A DNA stretch of 64,000 nucleotides from assembly GCA_003993805.1 (NCBI GenBank), contig RSEF01000019.1, forward strand, positions 8,035,140 to 8,099,139, given 5' to 3'. This stretch comes from Himantopus leucocephalus. Lineage: Eukaryota > Chordata > Aves > Charadriiformes > Recurvirostridae. This document shows positions 25,701 to 37,500 of the stretch, in pieces; the first letter of the stretch is position 1; each line of letters starts with the position of its first letter. The position numbers and the translations under genes were made by a program. The notes beneath the pieces are model-generated. The model did no database searches and was not told the DNA's origin. It saw nothing but the letters and a program-made list of their open reading frames with translations.

Positions 25701-28349
25701 GCCCTCTTGCAGCCTCTGGAATAACAGCAGCACGAATAGGCTGAGTCAGAGCGCCTTGCCCGCTGCCCTCTGGCCCCTCGTGTCCGTGGGCTGTTTCGCG
25801 CACAAGGAACACTCACAGCGTGGGCAAACGCAAGCTGCTCCCCCGCATCCCGTCACTGCGCTTGCACAAGCCTCTTGCATCTCCTGTGGACCTATTATTT
25901 ATGAACCTAAATATTCCTCTCTTCACCGTGCCGTGCATTTATTAATGTTCTGGCCCTGGGACCTCAGCCAGGGACTGCCTCCCCACTGTTTGAGTCGCTG
26001 GGGAATCGCACGCAGTTAGGGACAGATCTGGGATAAGGAAATGGTTCTTGCCCCAAAACGTTTACACTCTGTGCGTGTTTATTTATAAAACAGCAGATGT
26101 ATGTATCCTTTTGTGTGTGTATATATATAAAATATAAAAACCATAGGAGCAAGAGACTGCAGGGTGCTTAAGGAGATGGAGTAAATCAGCAGTGGTCTTA
26201 ACAGACCCACTGCACAAATCATTTTCAAATCTACTTTCTTCTCAGCACTGCTTCTGAGAACATACAGTTTCTCCAGTTGTGGGCATGATGAAATACGGTG
26301 CATTCCAGGTGGTTTGGATCAGTCGTGCTGAAGGGAATGATACCTACCCCTCCACCTGCCCGTTCCACCCCTACCGATAGCTGAAATACGGAGGTAACAT
26401 TAAGGGTGACCTCAAACCATCTCCTCTACACAGTAACAGTCTCTAAGAGTTACTCACTCTCATGTCCTGATGAACTATTTTTTCAGGTGGCTGTTTTAGT
26501 GGTTTGAGCCTTATCACTGGAGTCCCATGCTGTAACGTATTCTCTGTTGGAGAACTTCGGTTTCAGATCTTTCCCTTCTTTGTTTCCTGTTGTTGAAGTT
26601 GTTATTTTTTTAAACACAGCTATTCTAAAATCATTGCTAATGTCCTGCATAAGCAACATCCCACTTTCCTCAAAGGTACAGTTGCCAATAGAAGTTGACT
26701 TTGATGTTCTTGGCACAGCTTTGCCTCCAGCCCCTGATGTGTAGGTCTTAGCATCTCTGGTCAGGAAAAGGAGCTCCTGGCGGTGGCTGTTGCTTAAGCA
26801 CAGGTGTTGTGCGAGCTCGAAGGAAGAGGATGTTGGACCCCTTGGGCCCAGCTCCGAGCTTTGAAGTCATTTTGGGCTGGCGGCCAGCTGTAAGCTCGCT
26901 CACGGCGCAGGGGGTTGATCAGAAGTCTATTTCTAGCAGGCAGATGTGTCATTCAGCAGCCACAATGGACACTTTGTGTGGACAGAGCCCCCAGTCACCT
27001 TTGGCATCCCTCCTTTGGGGGGGGGGATAAGGGATCTGTAGCACCCCATGGGATTCTGTAATGTACCACCCTCTGTGTCCGTGGTGGGGAATCCTAATGT
27101 AAGGATTCTTCCTGAAGTGAGCTCTGAACACTTTGCTCGAACGGTGCCTCTGCTGAGCCTCAGTCTAAGCAAAATGTTCCGACTCCTGTCAGAAGCATGG
27201 CGACAATTCAAATAGCTCCTGCTGCTAGTGATGATTTCATAGGAGGTAAAAATAAATAGGGAAAAACAAACAAACCAACCCAGGAAAAGTGCTTTATGAT
27301 GACAAAGCATCCTAACACAAGAGACCCTAAAATCAGAGGTGTTTATGTACGTGTGTTGAGGCAATTTCAAAAAGAGATTTGCCTCCCCATGGAAGTCACT
27401 GGCTCAGCACAGCTCTGGATTTGGCCTTTTGTACACGTTGAGAATTCCCTTACAATTTCTTTGAACACAGATAAGATCTAATCTTTTGCCGCGACACCGA
27501 AAGTTGGCCACTGTGACCAGAAACACTGTTGAATCCAAACAGCAGCAAGGAAAGTAGTGATGCCAACTTCATTGGGTTGGATTTTCCCGTGTGCTCAGCT
27601 GACCTTTTAGCACCCGAGAAAAAGACAGGTTTCCTGTAGGGCTCAGCACGTGGGGCTGCATCTGTACTCCGGAGCTAAGGAGGCACCGAGCTGTGACTGC
27701 TGGAATCCTGGGGGGGGTGTGGAGCACACCCTTTCAGCTGGACCAGGGGGCACTACTCAGTGAAAAGCAAAATAGCACTTGTCAAGCTCGTTGCTGGGAG
27801 GGGAACCCAGCAGCCGACAAGGGGCCAGCTATTTCATCGCACACTACAACTTCAGGGCAGCTTTGCCATCCAAGAACACTGACCCTGCTTAGCCACGAGC
27901 AGATTTTGTGCCCTGTAATCCCACATTGATCTGGATTACTTTTTTATTTAAAGAAACTGACCTCCAGCAGCCACAGTAGGTCTCTCTGGCCCAACAAGTG
28001 AGTCCTGAGCATAAGCAAAGAAACAAAAGTTATAACAAAAAAAAATGGCAATGACCAATATTGGGCCTCAATTAAAAAGCCAAGGAAAATCAGAGAGCAT
28101 CGTCTTACATAGATCTTAAAATTTTACTAGTAGATTAAGTAGTTTAACAAGTCTCATTCATTCTGCTTCTCAATTAATAAATTAAGGGTTATGAAATAAT
28201 CAGCACATTTGCTAATAAGGCATTGTTAAAATTCTGGCTTCTCATTACTAGCAGCCAGCCCTGTTTCTTTTGTTTTTAAAGGAAGAATACGCACCTCCAT
28301 AATGCGAGTATTAATCAAAGACACAGGAAAACTATGTTCACATCTCTGA

Positions 28350-28415
28350 TGTGACACAGACTTCATGTGTGTCTTTGGGTAAGTTCCCCAGCTCCTCTCT
28401 GTTTCAAACGGACTC
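28350..28415 (+). mobile_element. MIR core fragment
   Basis: GTGTGTCTTTGGGTAAGTTC followed by CTCCTCTCTGTTTCAAACGG parallels the MIR core (GTGTGACCTTGGGCAAGTCAC... CTCTCTGTGCCTCA). The flanks are not recognisable. Confidence 0.5.
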
Positions 28416-31400
28416 CGGAACTTCTCTGCCTCCCGGAGGTACCATGATGTAGAGGTAGGTGATGCTTGGATGCCTTACTAGTGAGGCCAGCACAGGCATA
28501 CTACAGTAAGTAAGTAAAAAGTAAGAACACCAAAGGCACAGTAGGTGCTCAGGCACCGTTGGCCCTGACTCACAGTGCGTGTCACACAAGTCACCCAAGG
28601 TCCCTTCCCTCTGTAAATACCACTCTCATGCATTTTCCTAAACATTTTCCCATGCTCTTGCTAATTTTAGCCTCTATACTCCACTGAAAAGGTCTCTTTG
28701 GCACCCTCAGGTATTTCATGTGACTCTGTAAACTCAGGCAATGCTCACAACTATCTTTACAACAGAAACAACTCCTAAAAGACCCGCTGTTAAACTTCCG
28801 GTTTAGGCTTCTTCCTGAAAATAGTCCTGGGGCTGCATGTGGGCTGGGGACGTGATTTCATACCTGCTATTCCTGGAACTCCTTTCCTGACCATGAGTGC
28901 CGCCCAGTTATAACCCTTCCTAAATGCACTTCCTTAAGGAGACTTCTAAAAGACAAATGATGGGTGTGATGTTGCAGGCCAGAGGCTGCTTTGTCAACAA
29001 GGAAGAGGCTCTTTGCCTCCGTGTGTGTGATAACTATTGAGCAAAACACAGCTTTATTGATGCAGGTCTTCCAAGAGACCCTGCATTCCTGCCATGCCTG
29101 GTGTACGTCTGCCTCCTCACGCTGCCAGTGTCCGCTGTTACTCCTTTCTGGCCAGAGCTGTAACGTGGTAGCCCCGTGCCTGGGAGTCTGGAAAACGGCT
29201 GTTCACATCCATGCTGCCGTATTAGGGAAAAAAAAATTTGAAAATACAGTCCTCCTGATGAATGAGAATAATTCTTCCATTTTGTGCCTCTGGGAGTTCT
29301 AAGCCCACTGAAGCACTGTGTACTACCAGCAAAGACAGGCTGCCTGGGTGGTGTGGAGGGCAGTGCCTCTAAGGAGCACAAGGGCTGCGGAGATGTGGTA
29401 GCTCTGAACAAAAAGATGTTTTTCTGCTCTCTTCCTTGACCTTCTGCCGTGCTGAACTGATGGGGGGTGTCTACCCAGTCCTGATTGCATCTATGTTCAG
29501 CATAGATATTTCAGCATTAGAGCAGGTCAGAATAGTGCCATCGTGCCTGGTTTGCTTCAGATAAAATGTGAAAGAAGTGGTGATGTTACCAGCTACTAAA
29601 AAAAATAAAAATCTCTTGACTTTTTTTGGTAGAAGTAAACATCCTTGCCCCCAGTTACTGGCCAGATTGCCATCGCACATCCCTGGAAAGTGTTTGATAC
29701 CAAAATCTGAGTGATGGTATCCTTTACAAAGCAACAAAACCATTATTCCTACAGCAGCTATTGCGGAGTTACCTTGATGTCACAGGGAAGGACGGTGTCT
29801 GAATGTGAGATACAGTCTTGATCTACAGACCTTGCCTTTGTCACCTGAGTAACCGAGCCCCTCATACTCATCGCATACTCATCTGCCTGGTCTCACAATC
29901 TTACAGTTAGTGTTAATGTGTTTTCACATAAAAGCCCCATTTCCTGGAGTCACATGGTTTCATGTAAACCTCAGCTTTCACTTTAATAACAAAAAAATAA
30001 GCAAATTCCTCATGGCTTCAGAAAAAAAAGAATAACAGAAGCTTGCAGGTATGACGGCATGGGTCCCAGAAGAAGGCAATAAAGAACATAATTTTATTTA
30101 ATTATTTTAAAGTTAGCTTCCTGTCACTTTTCAGATGTTTGAAGGCATGTATTTAACAGGTCATATATAAGGTAATGGGACAGTATTGAGAACTGAGGCT
30201 CCAAGATGTTAAGGCTACGTAAAATAGGAAGATGGTTGCAGAGATGGAAGTGAAATCCAGTTGCCTGCATCTTAAATGCAGCTTTCTCACAGCTGCCTTG
30301 CTGGAAAAGGAACTGTTAACTTTATCGCAGTGAAAGACATTATTTGCAAGAGACGGGTTGGTGATGGTGAGCAAACCAGAACATTAAGATGTTACAGTTG
30401 CAACAAAACCTCAATTCTTTAACAAAATGTCATCTTTATGTGACAGAGGAACAAAGTCGTTATGAAGCTGGAAGCCTATGAAGTGATGACTGATGGCTTC
30501 ATTGTGTTTGGGACAATTTCAGAAGGCAATTCCTCAATACTTGCTGGAAGAGCAGTTTTTCCACTCTTCCTTAGGCTGGGAGCCAGACTGGTCTTTCCCA
30601 GAAGTGATGAAAATAAGCAGCCTTAGCTGGAACTCTCCTGACACTTTCCAGCGAAAGGACTCTTCCAATACAGCCCCACCAAACAAAGTATGATTGTTCG
30701 CAGGCCCATAAAAAATCCTGCTTGCAGATGTCAAGCGAGCGACTTTGAAAGAGGAAACCAAGTTTTGATAGATGCCAGTCCCTAGTCACCATCAGGCTGC
30801 CGTCACGCTGCGGTGATTCATGCACACGGCGTACCGAGAAAGGCCTAGAAAGCTGTGCGTGATGTGCGATTTCCTCCTCTTCCTCTCCCGGGGCAGCAGG
30901 TCACATGTGGCCCAACCGACCTTTAGTCTCCGAAGGGGTGAGAGGCTGGAGAGCTGACAGAGGTGTGTATTCAGGAAAAGACAGCAGTGAAGTCTGGCAT
31001 TTATTCGGTTTTCTGGGGCTGCTTGTGTCTCATGCATTGGTTCTTTCCAAATTACAGTGGGGGAAACAGAAGAAGTCAGAGGTTTGTCTCCAGCCCTTGG
31101 CAGAACTCTTTCATACTCGATGCTGTTGCTTACAATGTACGCACGCAGCTCACAGCTTACCCGGGACACTGATGGGACAGAAAATCCCACACAGCTCCTT
31201 TTCTTTCTCTGAAGCCGGCAGACCCTATCCGCAGCAGGAGGCAAATGGCTGCTGTGATGCAGAGCGGAGCTGCTGCAGGAGCCGTACCTCCAAACCCAGG
31301 CCAAACTGCAAATCCCTCTGCAAACACACCTTTGTGGTTTTATTACCTGCGAAGGAGCGACTTTCTCCACTCTGCCCTCAGAGTCTCCCTACCTTTGTGC

Positions 31401-34400
31401 ATAAACATTGGGGAGGTCACCAGTGAACGTCAGGGCCTTCTCCCAGGAGCCCGCGGAGGTGAGCGAGCACGCTCGCTTGGGGAACCGCTTCTGCAGCTGA
31501 CTTCCCGGTCCCCATCCAGAGCTGCGCTGCCTCAAATTGTGGTTAAAGACAGTGGCGGTACAAAGGAACCCCGGGGTCCTGCAACAACATTGACGTTAAC
31601 AGCTCTGGAGTTACTGAAGAGCCACTGGGACAGGAGTTGGCTGCACCCTCTCATGCCCCCCCCGGTCCTCCCTTCCCCACGTGCCCTCCCACTGCCTGAG
31701 ACGGAGATCTTTGCCCCTTCAGCTGGTCTGGGTGAGAATCCCAGTGTGTCAGTACGGCCTCACAACACCTTTGGAAGAAAGCCACTACTATAACCATTGC
31801 GACTGCTGAAAAGTTAAGTTCTACCGCAGCAAGTGAAGCTTGTAGGAGTCAGGACTACGACTCCGGGAGGTGGCCCTGTGGCAGATGACAGCAAGCACAG
31901 GTGGAGCATAGCAGACATTTGCTAACACCAGGATGCTGTATTTTTGGCCACATTTCTCTTGTTTGCAAGCGATTCCTGCAGTTACGGAGCAGGTGGCACC
32001 TTGAAGCTTGACGACACGGAGTTCACCTTTTTTCCCAGGCCGGGACGTTCCTGGAAGGCAGCAGCTCCCTCAGCTTCCATCCAAGAGGCGGTTTCCATCC
32101 GCACCAGGTGAGCAATAGCGTGTGGCACCCAGCAGAGAGCACTGCAGACCCAGCCAGGGGTCTGGTCTGGGGGAAGAGGAATTCTCACAAATTGATCAAA
32201 ACAATTTTTTACTGGATTTTTTTTTTTTTTTTCCTGAAGGGGGGTTCTCCTTCTTTCCTCACGCCTTTTTTTTCCCGGTAAAAGAATACAGCAACAAGTC
32301 AAACCGATCCCAGCTTTTCAGGAGAAGTTGAACAGATCTCAGCCAAGGTCCCGCGTGAAAGTAAAAACTCACCGCAGTACACACAGGGCCGGAGGGGGTG
32401 TGGGGCTGCCAGCCCCACTCATCCGAATGGTGAGGGTCAGTACGAAATGCTGAGCCTATCTTTAAAGAGCTCATGGCCTTAAAAATAACATGATCCAGGT
32501 ACTTCTTGATTTTGGTACAGAAATAACTAGCAATCGTTCTCAAACACTTCTCTAGAAATATAACAAAATTTTGCTTCTTTTGCTTTGAGATGAGATTCAG
32601 CTCAGTTCATTTTGCTCTGGAAATTGAGCTTTTAGAGCATCGATACTTGATGTAAAATCACAAGTCTAGTGTTTTGAAAGAGCAGAGAAAATCAAGGCGG
32701 CAGCAAAGCTACATCTGTGGTGAATGAAGTGACATTGCTGGAGTGATCCCTGTAGACTGACTTTGAAGAACTGTATTCACATTTGATATTTGTTCTGAGA
32801 TGCAAGATAGGCGTGTGCCAAAGGTACTGTCTTACCTCATCAGGGACGAAAATGAAATCCTAAGGTTGGCCACAGTTTTCCTTGGACTCCCTTTTTGTGC
32901 CTCTTTTTTTTACCTATAAGAGAGGGATTACGTTTTCTGTTCACAGCTTTGTCTCTCACCTGTTTTAACTTCGGAGTTTTTTTGGACTCGAGAGACTTGT
33001 TTATTAAAGGCTTGGATGCTCCTGTATCGCACAAATGAAGATAATTCTAACATTTCCGTACACATTCTGAATGCGATTAGCCTTACATTTCTCCATATAT
33101 GCTACTGGCTTACAATTTGATTAAAGTATGATTTGAGATAATTGGTGACTCAAAGTACTGGTCTATTTCTGAATAAGAAGGAGTTAATAACATCTGGTGT
33201 TGAAGCCCAGATCTATTATAGGTTCAAGAAATAAACTAAACTAAAAAAACCCTCAAGACCACATTTCTTATGAATTACTAGACAGAACTGATACTAAAAA
33301 GAGGAAACCATTCTCTACACATCACATTGCGCAAAACATCCTCCCAGCTGAATATAAGGATCTCTGCTGAGGGGAATCTGGGGTCTGGTGCTGGCTTAGC
33401 TTCTGTGGGCAAAGAACTCCAGACGAAAAGGGTAATTTAAGAAGTTCTACATCCACACAGATGGACGTGTTGGATTCATTTCTTTTGGAGCCTGTTGCCA
33501 AAAGAGCTCATGATCTGGCCCGCGTACCATTCTGCAGACAGTAGCGGTTTTGTTTAAATCAAGCCCTCCAGGTCTGATTTTGCAGATTAGCTGCAAAGAG
33601 ACCCTTCCTTGCCAATTACCAGGCTGTCTGTGCAGTGGGTACTCCACTGCAGCAGTGAGCATTAAGCCAGGGCAGGTCGTTTTCTGGTATTTAGTGGCTC
33701 AAGCCTTTATCACAGGAGGGTCACATCAGAAGATGCAACACTTGGCTGAGTGCCGTCCTGGCAGCTCTTCACCAAACACAAACCTGTAAGCAGGTCAGTC
33801 CACTTCCAGCTTCTCGAATGTCTCCTGAGCCAGTGGACACAGTAAATACACCTTGTGAAGCCACGTGGTCTTTGCACCTTCCCCTGGGACACCACAGTAA
33901 ACGCCCACGCAGTTGCGCCTCTCCAGAAACAAGATTATTGTGCCCATTACAGCACAAGTACCGAGCTTTTCCCAGGCTCAGGAAAAAGTCTTGGTGGTCA
34001 GCTGGGCAGCACCACGTTTGAATTACCCACCGACACACATGGATGGAGACACTCATCCCCGCACCAATCCATGTTATAGCACAACCGATATGTCAAAGTT
34101 CCCTTTCTTTATTGCCAGTCTTTCTTCGCTATGAATATGGCTCATTAGGATCTGGTCATTTGTTGATCCGATTACTGTCGTGACGTACTCTGTTTAGCTA
34201 GGTTTTCATTCATGATGCGTTGGAGCGTAGTCAGGAGAGGGTTCTCTAGGCAGCAGATCAAACTCACCTACGGTAGCACTGAGATCAGAGAAATGGCATT
34301 AGCAAATTGCAGACCAGCTTTAGTCCTGATTTATAGCAAGAACAGAAAAAATGTGCCACCCACCTCATTCTTGTTTATTCTCCTGAGTGTGCTAATTGTA

Positions 34401-34426
34401 GCTGCTTCACTTGATTGATAGGACTA

Positions 34427-34552
34427 GGGCCAGGCTGGACGGGGCTTGGAGCAACCTGGGCTGGTGGGAGGTGTCCCTGCCCAGGGCAGGGGGGCGGAAC
34501 TCGACGATCTTTAAGGTCCCTTCCAACCCAAACCACTCTATGATCCTATGAC
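34427..34552 (+). mobile_element. CR1 LINE, 3'-terminal fragment
   Basis: Contains GGCTTGGAGCAACCTGGGCT, GGTGGGAGGTGTCCCTGCCC, GATCTTTAAGGTCCCTTCCA and ACCCAAACCACTCTATGATC, ending in CTATGACTGAATGA. This is the diagnostic 3'UTR of chicken repeat 1 with its octamer-like ATTCTATGA terminus. It is strongly 5'-truncated, as is usual for CR1. It is much less diverged than the MIR relics, so it is a comparatively younger insertion. Confidence 0.93.
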
Positions 34553-37500
34553 TGAATGAACAGCGCCTTTGGAATCGGTGTCAAGAAAATCACCTGGCAC
34601 GTTAGAAAGCTGCCTTTGGTGCCAGGTGGCCCATGGCCCCTCTGGGATGGCTTGCTGTTTTGCAGACGTGTTGCCGAGGTCTGTAGGCATGGGGTAGTTT
34701 CTCAGCTGCCCCTGTTCCTGGAGGGGTCCTTAGTTCAGAAATGCCAATGGCCTAACCAAAACCAGAACAGCTCTCTGGACTGGGACAGCAGCAAACAGGT
34801 ATCTCAGTCTTGTGACATGCCACATAAGGATCAAAGTTCTTCCCAAACTAAGTCTTCCCACTACTGTTATCTGCAGTGGACCTTGGATTTTTTTTTCTTT
34901 CCCCTGATGCAATTAAGATGAAGCAATATTTCTTTTTTAAACCTTTCCTCTGGACGTGTTTCTTCTGCTGTGACCACGAGGAGCTAGTCAATAATTAGTA
35001 GTACCATCAAAACATACCCTAACGGCTCCTGTGCGGTGCACAGGAAGATGTGGATTTTTGTGAATTTACATTGCTAATAGCTTACACCAATATATTTTTT
35101 CCATATAATTTCAATTTATTTTTTCCATCCTGGTATTTATTCTGGCACAAGATGCTTTTTTGCAATTGATGTTATAACATTTGAAAGCAGACTAAGAGAG
35201 TCGTCCCAAAGAGGTGCTTGTCTTTTGGAGCAGGAGGTAACAGAGAAGGAAGTAGCATCAGTAAAATCTCAGTGGTTTAGTTGTACTGGTAAAATTAAAA
35301 AGGAAACATTTTTCCACAGATCATTGACCTGATGAGCTTTTTGGTTTGCCACATATACACAGCACAATGGGATTTCTGTGGCCTAACATAACTGAAATAA
35401 TAACAAAAAAGCCATGAAAAGAAGCAGAAAAAAATCACTTGTTCTAATAGAGCAGTAAATGACACCATATATATATATAATTTTCTTTCATAATCCACCC
35501 TTAAAGGATCTGTTTCTAGTCCAGTTGTTGAATTAGTGTTTAGCCATCTATCTCTTAAACTCTGACGTTTATTGACAAAATAAAAAGGAACTCAACGCTT
35601 CTGTTGGATTGCATGGGTGTTTCTCCAATTAACCTGATCTGTAGTGAACTTCTGATCTGAGTAATAAAAATGCAGTCTTAGTGAGCGATGCTTTTAAATT
35701 GAATCCCATCCATCAGAGCAGCTGTTTCTGCCCTTATGCTTTCAAGAGATTAAGGCTGAATTCAAGGTAGGGACCAGCTGCCATGCCAAAAACACTACGT
35801 TTTTCTGCAGAGTGTACAAGATTTAGAAAGATTATGGATGGGAGAAAGCACAGATAAATGGCAGTTCAGATTTTGAAGGGGCGGAGAGTAAGGAAAAGCT
35901 TCCTATGGCTGTCTTTCAGAAACGGACGGTGACAGCTTTCCTCCCCAGCTTTAAATACTCCTGAACTCCTGTCTTTGATTATCATTTCTAATATGCCTCC
36001 TTGCAAACGCCAGTTTGTACCTTGCGGTGTGACCATAGTTCTGCACAGCATATCATAATTTATAGCAGTATAATACACGTTTGTTCATGACGATGAATGG
36101 GATCCGTGGGGCACACTTGCATGACTGATACTATTCATTTCAGCGGGACTCGGGCCAGGTCTGTTCGCTGCCAGTGCAGCCCTCAGTCAGAGTTTCTTTC
36201 CAAAGTAACAGTTCATCAATAACTCTCCCCTTGTACCTTGCAGTTTCAGAAATTTCTGAGCACCAGTAATGCAACACTACTTTTTGCCTCAGCTCTCCTC
36301 CAGTCTAACTTTTTCAGCGTTATGCAGCTCCTACGTACCAACGCAACTCAGCATCAGTGCCTAAACGTCATCCAAGCCGTTGTCACTTTTCTGAGTTTAA
36401 AAACAAAAAGCATGCATTTTACCCATACCAAGTCCCTGTGATTTCTGCCAGATTGAAGATCATGCTTACAGTTTTGCCGGTTCAGAGGACAGATTGAAAA
36501 ATGCGTTTATTTTACACACATTTTTAGCAAGTGCATTTGAAACCCAACAGTCCTATAATCATTCGAGTAGTCTCAGCCCGAATGTAAACAGACCTGTTCT
36601 TTCCCAATTCATTTAGATTTTGAAACCAGCACAGCTTTGAAATACTAGTTACTGCAGGTTTTAAATAATTTGTAATGCACAAAAATTCATTCCTTTACTG
36701 GAATCTCACTTCATGTGTTATAGCAACAAATCTTTTTTGTTTTGTTTTTTCAGAGTTCAGTTTTCATAACTTCTTGTCAGTTACTCAATTAGCCAGAGAG
36801 CAGATCTCCTCTTCTCTCCTAGAGATCAGTGCGAAACAGGTGCCCCGGTGTTACGACAGTCACGACCTGCCCCATATCTGCGCTTACAGTACAGACAAAG
36901 CATCTCCCGGGCTGTTATTCACTATTCACTTATGCCTTTGGTGGGCTGACTTTAGCAGCTTTGGCTGGAAAATGCTGACCTCGGGGACGGCTTGTGAAAG
37001 ATGTTAACCCAACTTCTAAACGAGCTCTGGGTTTGTGCTTAGTGCAGTTTTGCACTCAGAATGACTGTTCTCCCCTAGATCTGTGCCTGCGCAGTGCCTT
37101 TCGTTACGATTCGTCTTCCCCAGCGAGACACTCGGCAGCAGTTCAGGGAGGAGCCGTTACAGGAGACTGCAGAGCTTTATTGAATTAAGCGCTCTGTGTC
37201 TGACTGTCACATGAAACCCATGTTGCTGGATGATGGCAGGGCAAAGAGGACATGTGCTTAGGACTCATTTTTGCCTTCAATTCTGTGCATTAGACAGCAA
37301 AAATATCCCAGCAGTCTCATAACTACGCACAGTCTTGTGCTTCTATCTTCCTTCGCTACCATTAGAAAGTAACTGCCATGCTGTGTTGAGTTCAGAAACA
37401 CCGGGGAAGGCAGATATACGCATACAAAGGGCTGCAATGAGACGGCTTCACCTGCAGGTTTTTCTACTTACAGTATCTTCTTCCCACGTACGCAGAGAGC

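Larger units (their letters stand above)
24820..25790. promoter_or_regulatory. Isolated CpG island between WSB1 and KSR1, gene unassigned
   Basis: An abrupt rise to very high GC with dense CpG at about 24.82 kb, falling again after about 25.8 kb. It includes a 21-G run, an ambiguous base at 25097 and an 18-bp minisatellite broken by a gap. Several overlapping frames stay open, up to about 330 codons including unknown residues, but none shows a recognisable domain. Possible roles are an alternative upstream KSR1 promoter, a lncRNA promoter, or a GC-rich enhancer. No first exon could be assigned. Confidence 0.55.

Noticed and set aside
24729..25724. A plus-strand open frame of about 331 codons across the intergenic CpG island
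   Set aside because: It includes the 100-N gap and unknown residues, is driven by GC-rich sequence and an 18-bp repeat, and has no recognisable domain. Equally long frames are open on the opposite strand.
30792..31793. Overlapping 170-190-codon frames on both strands
   Set aside because: No domain, no splice or promoter context, and both strands are open over the same DNA; chance frames in moderately GC-rich sequence are likelier.
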